DNA of 8,470 nt. Source: Bacteroidales bacterium (GTDB taxonomy: Bacteria > Bacteroidota > Bacteroidia > Bacteroidales > UBA932). A program made the translations under genes and the position numbers. Location: the NCBI GenBank assembly GCA_009784635.1, contig WRBG01000079.1, positions 1 to 8,470 on the forward strand, in the 5' to 3' direction. Each line of letters opens with the position of its first letter. Position 1 is the stretch's first letter. Of this stretch, positions 1 to 5,859 are shown piece after piece. Below the pieces are notes generated by a model, which worked only from the letters and a program-made list of their open reading frames with translations, did no database searches and was not told where the DNA came from.

Positions 1-1
1 C

Positions 2-598
2 AACGAACTAAAATACACGGGAGAAATAAAACTTGTATTGAGTAATGAATTTGTAAATCCAAGCCCAGAATTTGTAAGATTTTTCGCAAGGCAGGTCTAT
101 GATGGCCAAATAAACGCAAGGGTTCTTGAGCAATTTACTGAACTCACAAAGAAATCTATTACCACTTATTTAAATGAAAGAATAACTGAGAGGATAAAAT
201 CCGCCATTGAGAGCAAAGATAAGGTGGAGGATAAGCCCGAAGATGTTAGGAAGTCATTTGTTCCAAAAGAACTGCCAGATGGTGTGGTTAATATAAGCGA
301 ATGTGGGAAAATTATTACAACACAAGAAGAAGTGGAGGGATTTTATATAGTGAAATCTATTATAAGAGGTCATGTAAGTCAAGATAGAATCGTATATCGT
401 GGTTTTCAAAATTTTTTTGCAATCCTAATAGACGATTCTATTAGGCAGTGCCCATGCCGATTGCAGTTTGGAAAAGATAAGAAGCAAATACAAATACAAG
501 GAGAAGGGAAGGAGTATGCAAAGTATGAAATATCAAATATTGACGAGATTTTTAAGTATTCCGAAGAGTTAATAATTTCAGCAAAAAAGTATATATAG
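2..598 (+). CDS. C-terminal part of HsdR_N-type restriction endonuclease homologue (5' end off window)
   Basis: Seen: the frame is open from the left edge (N-E-L-K-Y-T-G-E-I...) to a TAG stop at 596-598. A TTG at 38 is the first possible start in view, but the upstream codons read as a continuous match to the same protein, so the gene begins outside the window. The visible part has a helical stretch ('EFVRFFARQVYDG', then 'VLEQFTELTKK'), a charged linker, and a C-terminal beta-rich domain with 'TTQEEVEGFYIVKSII', 'RIVYRGFQNFFAILIDDS' and 'CPCRLQFGKDKK'. Family knowledge: this pattern recurs at the C-terminus of stand-alone proteins of about 350 residues that start with a type I restriction HsdR_N (PD-(D/E)xK) domain, so about 150 residues would be missing here. 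Nuclease residues cannot be checked because they lie off the window. The DNA is AT-rich compared with the genes to the right (for example 16 G+C in the 60 bases 541-600), in line with a transferred defence gene. The family assignment comes from recall of the pattern, not a search. Confidence 0.68.
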   Translation, partial: NELKYTGEIKLVLSNEFVNPSPEFVRFFARQVYDGQINARVLEQFTELTKKSITTYLNERITERIKSAIESKDKVEDKPEDVRKSFVPKELPDGVVNISECGKIITTQEEVEGFYIVKSIIRGHVSQDRIVYRGFQNFFAILIDDSIRQCPCRLQFGKDKKQIQIQGEGKEYAKYEISNIDEIFKYSEELIISAKKYI

Positions 599-667
599 CA
601 CTGAAAATCAAATAGTAATATAAAATTATTCACAACAATCTGATAAGATAGTAAAAATTAATGCATT

Positions 668-1162
668 ATGAAAAAGCTATCTATTTTGCTTATTTTGTTA
701 AATGTTTCAATTTCTGCATTTTCTCAGAAACTTGACACCATTATCCAGCGACCACTGTTTAGGAGTCGCGACACTGGCGATTCCTTGGCAGAACAAAAAA
801 GTCGAGTGATAGTAACACGTGAAGTAAATTCAAATGGAACGCCCTCTGTTAGATTACCCGGTCGCAACGTAGTAGGCACATTGCCTATGCCTCAACACAA
901 TATTCCCAATGCTACAGGAGAAGTTGTGGTAAGCATTAGGGTGGACCAGCATGGCAATCTGACCAGCGCAAACGTAACCCAAACCGGTACTACGGTGCAA
1001 AACAGGACGCTTTGGGATGCCGCTGTCGAGGCCGCCCTTAAAACCAAATTTAACGTCAGTAGTAACGCGCCGATTGTGCAGGCAGGATTTATTACCTATG
1101 TCTTTAACCTTCCAAATTCTGACAAAAAAGTGGATAGGAAAAAATCCCCTCCAAGGCGGTAA
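668..1162 (+). CDS. Exported TonB C-terminal domain protein
   Basis: This 164-residue protein starts with a signal peptide (MKKLSILLILLNVSISAFSQ, probable cut after residue 20). A variable linker follows (21-65), then a TonB_C-type domain at about 66-148: 'GRNVVGTLPMPQ', 'GEVVVSIRVDQHGNL', 'GTTVQNRTLWDAA', 'AALKTKFNV' and 'QAGFITYVFNL'. The order G-x-V-V-V-x-I-x-V-D-x-x-G, then AA-lK-x-kF, then G-x-I-T-Y-x-F is that of Bacteroidota energy-transducer TonB C-termini. In that family the domain contacts the TonB box or plug of outer-membrane receptors from the periplasm. The usual inner-membrane anchor and long proline-rich spacer are absent; the N-terminus looks cleavable and there is no lipobox cysteine. 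The protein ends in a basic tail (DKKVDRKKSPPRR). ATG 668 is chosen because the signal peptide starts there; the ATG at 661 is out of frame. No clear Shine-Dalgarno sequence or TAnnTTTG box is visible upstream. It may be a periplasmic accessory to TonB-dependent transport, but the role is unknown. Confidence 0.82.
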   Translation: MKKLSILLILLNVSISAFSQKLDTIIQRPLFRSRDTGDSLAEQKSRVIVTREVNSNGTPSVRLPGRNVVGTLPMPQHNIPNATGEVVVSIRVDQHGNLTSANVTQTGTTVQNRTLWDAAVEAALKTKFNVSSNAPIVQAGFITYVFNLPNSDKKVDRKKSPPRR

Positions 1163-1192
1163 GCATATTGGGAATACGAAGATAAAAAAGTA

Positions 1193-1224
1193 TTTCGAAA
1201 AAAATCAGGTTTTTAGTACCTTTG
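1193..1224 (+). promoter_or_regulatory. Bacteroidota-type promoter for the MFS gene
   Basis: A perfect -7 box, TACCTTTG (consensus TAnnTTTG), lies at 1217-1224. About 20 bases upstream is a partial -33 element, TTTC at 1193-1196 (consensus TTTG). The ATG of the MFS gene is 36 bases past the -7 box, giving a short leader. The box overlaps a possible TTG start at 1222, which argues that translation starts at 1261 instead. Inferred from the motif alone. Confidence 0.6.
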
Positions 1225-1260
1225 TTTGATTTACCCTTTCATTTCACAGAAAATCTTTTA

Positions 1261-2637
1261 ATGTCCGCCTCTACTTCTGTTCAAAATCCCCGAAAGGCCT
1301 TACTGGCGCTTTGCATAGCGGCCTTTTTGGTGCCTTTTATGGGCTCTGCCCTTAACTTAGCCTTGCCCGACATCAGTCAGGCTTTTTCGTTAAAGGCCGT
1401 TACGCTCACGTGGATGGCAACTTCTTACATGATATCCACCGCCATTTTTCAGATTCCTTTTGCCCGCTTGGGCGATTTGATAGGGCGGAGAAAAGTGTTC
1501 ATCTCCGGCGTAATCGGTTTTTCTGTCTGTACTTTTGTATCGGGATTTGCCTGCTCCGGAGCCATGCTCCTCACCCTTCGTTTTCTGTCGGGCATGTTCA
1601 GCGCCATGATGTTTGGCACCAATATTGCCATCCTTTCTTCTCTTTTTCCGCCGGAAAAACGCGGCAGGGCTTTGGGAATCAATACTGCGGTGGTATACGC
1701 CTCTTTAGCGGCAGGCCCCCTTTTGGGGGGAGTGCTTACCCACTATTTAGGCTGGCAAAGCATCTTTTTTGTATCGGGAGCCATTGGATGTGCAGCCGCC
1801 GCTATGGCTCGATTTTTTCTCACCGGGGAATGGATTGAATCTAAGGGAGAACCTTTTGATTATACGGGTGCCCTCATCTACGCCATTGCCTTAACCGGAG
1901 TGATTTTTGGATGTACGCAACTTCCTAAAACACTTGGTTTTGTATCCATTCTTATTGGGATTACGGCCATTGCTGCTTTTGCGAACTACGAACAAAAATG
2001 CGCTTTTCCTCTGTTTAACGTAAAACTCTTTAGCCACAACCGTATTTTTGCCCTCTCCTCTCTGTCTGCCTTGATTAATTACGCCTCCACATCGGCCATC
2101 ATCTTTATGCTGAGTTTATATTTGCAACATGTACGCGGATTTAGCGCCCAATACGCCGGTTTCATCATCATCTCCCAAGCCTGCATGCAAGCAATTTTCG
2201 CCTTACTGTCGGGACGCCTTTCCGACAGAATTGCGCCTTCTGTATTGGCTACTTTTGGGATGGCCATCATTACCTTGGGATTAGTCGGATTGATATTCCT
2301 ACATCAACATACCTCCGTATATTATATCATCTTCCTGCTGCTGCTATTAGGTGTTGGCTTTGGTATTTTTGCCTCGCCCAACACCAATGTCATTATGGGT
2401 TCGGTCGACAAAAAGTATTACGGACAAGCCTCGGCAGTAACCGGCACCATGCGCCTGACCGGACAAGCCCTAAGCATGGGTATTGCAGGTATGGCCATCG
2501 CCCTGCAAATGGGAAATCAAAAAATCACCCCCGACCTCCATCCCCAATTCCTTTCGAGCATGCAGCTTACTTTTATTATCTTTGCGGTACTCTGCTCGGT
2601 GGGGGTGTATGCTTCGTCAAAGAGAAAAATTTCTTAG
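1261..2637 (+). CDS. MFS drug/solute efflux transporter, DHA2-like
   Basis: A 458-residue, strongly hydrophobic integral membrane protein of the major facilitator superfamily. The first helix (about 13-36) ends in the typical 'LNLALPDIS'. Motif A, 'ARLGDLIGRRK' (68-78), sits in the loop between helices 2 and 3. 'RFLSGMFSAMMFGTNIAI' forms helix 4, followed by 'PEKRGRALG' (131-139) and an antiporter motif C-like 'GPLLGGVLTHYLGW' (152-165). A second motif-A-like loop, 'SGRLSDRIAPS', occurs at 317-327, and 'YYGQASAVTGTMRLTGQALS' at 386-405 is characteristic of DHA2/EmrB-QacA-like members. By family it should be a proton-coupled exporter in the inner membrane; the substrate cannot be read from the sequence. 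The frame extends to a TTG at 1222, but that codon lies inside the promoter box. ATG 1261 gives a normal cytoplasmic N-terminus (MSASTSVQNPRKALL). No TetR- or MarR-type regulator or membrane-fusion partner gene is next to it. Confidence 0.88.
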   Translation: MSASTSVQNPRKALLALCIAAFLVPFMGSALNLALPDISQAFSLKAVTLTWMATSYMISTAIFQIPFARLGDLIGRRKVFISGVIGFSVCTFVSGFACSGAMLLTLRFLSGMFSAMMFGTNIAILSSLFPPEKRGRALGINTAVVYASLAAGPLLGGVLTHYLGWQSIFFVSGAIGCAAAAMARFFLTGEWIESKGEPFDYTGALIYAIALTGVIFGCTQLPKTLGFVSILIGITAIAAFANYEQKCAFPLFNVKLFSHNRIFALSSLSALINYASTSAIIFMLSLYLQHVRGFSAQYAGFIIISQACMQAIFALLSGRLSDRIAPSVLATFGMAIITLGLVGLIFLHQHTSVYYIIFLLLLLGVGFGIFASPNTNVIMGSVDKKYYGQASAVTGTMRLTGQALSMGIAGMAIALQMGNQKITPDLHPQFLSSMQLTFIIFAVLCSVGVYASSKRKIS

Positions 2638-2642
2638 ATTTG
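2613..2642 (+). promoter_or_regulatory. Bacteroidota-type promoter overlapping the MFS stop codon
   Basis: TAGATTTG at 2635-2642 matches the TAnnTTTG -7 box exactly, and its first three bases are the TAG stop of the MFS gene. A weak -33 element, TTCG (2613-2616), lies 18 bases upstream; the promoter before the MFS gene has a similar TTTCG. The peptidase ATG is 20 bases past the box, giving a very short leader without a Shine-Dalgarno sequence. The peptidase could thus be transcribed on its own as well as by read-through. Confidence 0.55.
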
Positions 2643-2662
2643 CACCAAATAATACAACAACT

Positions 2663-4759
2663 ATGAAAAAAACGATGCTGTTGGCTACGGCTTTAACTGT
2701 AGCTCTAACGATCTCGGCGCAAATTAATTCCACCAAGCAGTGGGTGATGATGCCGGAAAGAACTTACGATTACATTGTTGGCGAAGCCTCGGGCGAGAGG
2801 GCTTTACGCTCTATTATGGACTTGGCCTCTTACGAAAGAAACCGCACCGATGCGGAGTACAAAGGCACTTTGCATGAGATAAGCTACATCATGAAGATGC
2901 TGCACGAATACGGCTTGGACAATATTCGTTTAGAGAATGTGGCCAAGGCCGATACGTGGAACGGAATAAGCGCGTCTCTGTGGGAGGTTTCACCTACTAT
3001 TCAAAAAATTGCCGACTACGACGAATTGGTGGTAATGCTTGCCTCGGGCAGCGAAAATGCCGATGTGGAGGCTGAATTAGTATGGGTATCCTTGGAAAAC
3101 ATTAGAAATACTCAGCCCAATGCCGAGCTTGCCGGCAAAATTGTCCTAACCGATGCGCCCGTAAGTATGGGCCATGCCTACGCACAGGCCAACGGAGGTT
3201 TGGGTGTGGTTTCGTTCTATTCCTCCCGTTTTTTGTTTGACCCCATTCAGATTCCCAATGCAGGGATTGGGTCACGCGGCGGAGTGCCAGCCAATCCTGC
3301 TCAAAAAGCATTATTTGGATTCAATATCACGCCGCGTCAAGGCTTTGACCTCAAATCACGCCTGCTTGGCGGCGACAAAATCAAAGTACAGGCAAAGGTG
3401 CAGTCAAACAGGGTACAGTTTGACATTCCGGCCATCCATTGTTCGATTAAAGGCAGCGACCCTAATGCCGGTTCCATTATCTTTTCGGCCCACCTTTTTG
3501 AAGGATATAATAAGCTGGGGGCCAACGATAATGCATCGGGCAGCGCTGTTATCCTTGAGGTTGCACGCACGCTCAAAACATTAATTGACAAAGGATTGAT
3601 TGAACGTCCTAAACGTAGCATGCATTTTGTGTGGGGCGACGAATTTAGAGCCACCGGTCCTTGGGCCTCCAATAACAGGGATATTACCGAGTCGGCGCTG
3701 TGTAATATCAATTTGGACATGGTTGGCATCAACCTTAAAGACAACAATTCCTACTACACCCTGCATCGCACCACTTACGGAAATCCTCACTATATTAATG
3801 ATGTGGCTGAAAATTTCTTCATCTACATGGGCGAAACCAACCGCAATTCCATCTTGGCTCCCGCCAGAGGTGTCAACTATATCAAGCCTGTAGTGGCGCC
3901 CAGCGGTACCGATGATACTTTTGTCTACGCCATCAGCGAGCATTACGGCGCCTCCGACCACGAAGTGTTTAACGACTGGGGGATTCAGGTACCCGGAATC
4001 ATTATGATTACTTGGCCGGACCCATATTACCACACATCGGAGGACCGTGTGGACAAAATGGACGCCACGCAACTTAAACGCGCCACAGTGCTTGCCGCCG
4101 CAACCGCCTACACCATTGCGGTTGCCAATCAGGAAGGAGCGCTCAGAATTGGCGCAGAAGTAGTGGCCAATGCAAACAAACGACTTGGTTTTTACCAGAT
4201 TAAATACATTGATATGATTGCCAATGCCACAGATGTGGATGCCGCTTACAGGCACGCTGTTTTTGCCATCGAAGGACACGCTAAAAACGAAAAGAATACC
4301 TTGGCGACCGTTCAAGAATTAACGCCCGACAACAAGGCGATTAGCGATTATATCAAGAAAGGCAACACTTCGATTGACAAAACAACCGCCAACATCATCG
4401 AATCTTTAAAGATTTATGCCGAGGTGCGGGCAGGCAAACCAATGAAGATTACCCTGTCGCCGGCAGAAATTGCCGCGTCAAGAAATTATCCCGTACAAAC
4501 CTCTAAACCAAAAGAGATGCGTTACGGCGCACTCAACAGGGCACAGGAATCGTTTAGTATCGAGGAGAGGATGGAACTTCGCGCCAAGCTGAGTAATCCG
4601 GCAGATATTGCCCGTATGACCAATTCCGGCAACAATTCAGTACTCGACATACACAAGATGATGCTGGCCCAACACAACAGAATCTTGTCCTTGGAAGAAA
4701 TTAATAACTTCCTGTCTATGTTGGAGAAGGAAGGGTATGTGAAGATGGTGAAGAAATAG
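2663..4759 (+). CDS. Exported M28-family zinc peptidase homologue with PA domain
   Basis: A 698-residue exported protein. The signal peptide MKKTMLLATALTVALTISAQ (cut after about 20) fixes the start at ATG 2663; the frame runs back to 2483 only inside the MFS gene. An N-terminal helical part is followed by a PA-like domain at about 119-245 ('AELAGKIVLTDAP', 'ANGGLGVVSFYSS'), then the M28 fold at about 252-490. Candidate zinc ligands are H277 (AHLFEG), D289 (GANDNASG), E327 (WGDEFRATG), D352 (NLDMVG) and H457 (YYHTSED). 'YGASDHEVF' (428-436) and 'PGIIMITWPD' (444-453) are also family-like. Family: M28 enzymes are di-zinc amino- or carboxypeptidases, here expected in the periplasm or outside the cell. 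Two positions deviate: canonical H-x-D reads H-L-F, and the general-base Glu of the EE pair is D326. About 200 mostly helical residues follow the catalytic domain; I recognise no domain there. It converges on the minus-strand gene, with 15 bases between the two stops. Confidence 0.85.
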   Translation: MKKTMLLATALTVALTISAQINSTKQWVMMPERTYDYIVGEASGERALRSIMDLASYERNRTDAEYKGTLHEISYIMKMLHEYGLDNIRLENVAKADTWNGISASLWEVSPTIQKIADYDELVVMLASGSENADVEAELVWVSLENIRNTQPNAELAGKIVLTDAPVSMGHAYAQANGGLGVVSFYSSRFLFDPIQIPNAGIGSRGGVPANPAQKALFGFNITPRQGFDLKSRLLGGDKIKVQAKVQSNRVQFDIPAIHCSIKGSDPNAGSIIFSAHLFEGYNKLGANDNASGSAVILEVARTLKTLIDKGLIERPKRSMHFVWGDEFRATGPWASNNRDITESALCNINLDMVGINLKDNNSYYTLHRTTYGNPHYINDVAENFFIYMGETNRNSILAPARGVNYIKPVVAPSGTDDTFVYAISEHYGASDHEVFNDWGIQVPGIIMITWPDPYYHTSEDRVDKMDATQLKRATVLAAATAYTIAVANQEGALRIGAEVVANANKRLGFYQIKYIDMIANATDVDAAYRHAVFAIEGHAKNEKNTLATVQELTPDNKAISDYIKKGNTSIDKTTANIIESLKIYAEVRAGKPMKITLSPAEIAASRNYPVQTSKPKEMRYGALNRAQESFSIEERMELRAKLSNPADIARMTNSGNNSVLDIHKMMLAQHNRILSLEEINNFLSMLEKEGYVKMVKK

Positions 4760-4774
4760 TTTCTGTATATTCAT

Positions 4775-5857
4775 TTAGCGCGAAATCCTAGAAGCAGGAG
4801 TGTGTATATAATCCCTGGGCAGCATATCTCCAAGTCGCTGTTCGCCCATGTTGCCAAAAAATATGAGGTTGTCAATAGTATCGGGATTCCCAAATGCATC
4901 TACGGAAAAGCGATTGGTGAGGAAAACAACTTCGGAATCGAACCTACTGTTGTACAGGATTCTGATCACTCCGTAAATAGGTCTCTCTCTTACGACGTGG
5001 TGGGAGCGGCTTATATTGGTTCCGGGGATAATCTCCACTGTTTTTTGAGGCGGGACGTCTACAATCGTAAAATATTGACTCGGTTCGATCCTGGATAATC
5101 TATTAAAAATTTTAAACTTAGCATCTTCCAGCGTATTGGCGGCAAGGTTTAAAAAAAAATATTGCTTAGAACGAAGGTAGGTTTCATCTCGTCGTGATCT
5201 AAACATGATGTTGTAGGGGCTTTGATCTACAAAAGAAGATGTGCCTTTAAATGAAATCCGAGTTGCATGTTCCATGCTTAGCGTATTCTCGGTATATTGA
5301 ATACTAAAACTATGTAGTTCAAAAGTAATCAAATAGGCCATATATTTATTCTCAATAATAAGGGGTTGTTTGGAATATCCATTAAGCATCTTGGTGGATT
5401 GATCAAAATTCAAGACTATGTCCTCTTCGTTTGTAATGACGCAAGATTTACCGGCCCTACTCATACCCAAAAATTGCTCTTTAAATACCCTCATCATGCT
5501 TTCGCGAGAAAACAAGTCGCGCCCAGCTATGACCCTTATCTCTTGAAGTACATTTGTTTTTTCTATAAGAAAAAACACTTTTTCAAGACGCCCAAACGGA
5601 GGCTTAATGACTAAGGATTCATACGACAGGTGGCTAAATATCAAATCCGAATTTATTGTTTGATTGACTACAAGCCTAAAATTCCCGTCTTTATCCGAAG
5701 TGGTAATGATGGATGTCCCGTCCAAATAAATGGCTACACCTGGGACCGTTTCCTTTGTTTTTGAGTCGTATACGGTGCCTTCAATAACTTGAGCTTGTAA
5801 TCCGTAAAACGGAATAATACATAAAATCCAAATAATTAACTTTTTCATATACATCAT
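4775..5857 (-). CDS. Exported CarboxypepD_reg-like domain protein
   Basis: About 360 residues. The signal peptide is within 'MKKLIIWILCIIPFYGLQAQ', cut after QAQ. A CarboxypepD_reg-like beta-sandwich (about 24-98) follows: 'VIEGTVYDSKTKETVPGVAI', then 'TTSDKDGNFRL' and 'LIFSHLSYESLVI'. Beyond it lies a region of about 250 residues with the pattern 'FKEQFLGMSRAGKSCVITNE', 'LNGYSKQPLIIENKYMAYLI' and 'FELHSFSIQYTE'. I have the impression of seeing this pattern in other Bacteroidota proteins of the same build, but I know no function for it. It is expected in the periplasm or outer membrane. There is no lipobox, TonB plug or barrel. Start: ATGs occur at 5857, 5854 and 5848, and a GTG at 5866 would overlap the upstream gene. 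5857 is chosen, 2 bases after the upstream stop, which suggests translational coupling; 5848 fits the signal peptide equally well. The gene is more AT-rich than its partner (18 G+C in bases 5341-5400, against 38 in 7861-7920). Confidence 0.75.
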   Translation of the reverse strand: MMYMKKLIIWILCIIPFYGLQAQVIEGTVYDSKTKETVPGVAIYLDGTSIITTSDKDGNFRLVVNQTINSDLIFSHLSYESLVIKPPFGRLEKVFFLIEKTNVLQEIRVIAGRDLFSRESMMRVFKEQFLGMSRAGKSCVITNEEDIVLNFDQSTKMLNGYSKQPLIIENKYMAYLITFELHSFSIQYTENTLSMEHATRISFKGTSSFVDQSPYNIMFRSRRDETYLRSKQYFFLNLAANTLEDAKFKIFNRLSRIEPSQYFTIVDVPPQKTVEIIPGTNISRSHHVVRERPIYGVIRILYNSRFDSEVVFLTNRFSVDAFGNPDTIDNLIFFGNMGEQRLGDMLPRDYIHTPASRISR

Positions 5858-5859
5858 TT

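Noticed and set aside
38..598. Complete small gene starting at the TTG at 38
   Set aside because: The frame stays open to the left edge, and the upstream residues continue the same family pattern, so this is an internal codon of a gene cut by the window.
1222..1260. N-terminal extension of the MFS protein from a TTG at 1222
   Set aside because: The TTG lies inside the TACCTTTG promoter box, and the added residues do not look like part of an MFS N-terminus; ATG 1261 does.
2483..2662. 60-residue N-terminal extension of the peptidase
   Set aside because: It lies inside the MFS coding sequence in another frame and would place the signal peptide in the middle of the protein.
3581..4315. Long open frame (244 codons) antisense to the peptidase gene
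   Set aside because: It is entirely antisense to a well-supported M28 domain, has no recognisable motifs, and looks like a by-product of codon use.
4752..4764. Hairpin AGAAA-TAG-TTTCT as a terminator
   Set aside because: The stem is only five bases, mostly A-T, and no U-run follows on either strand.
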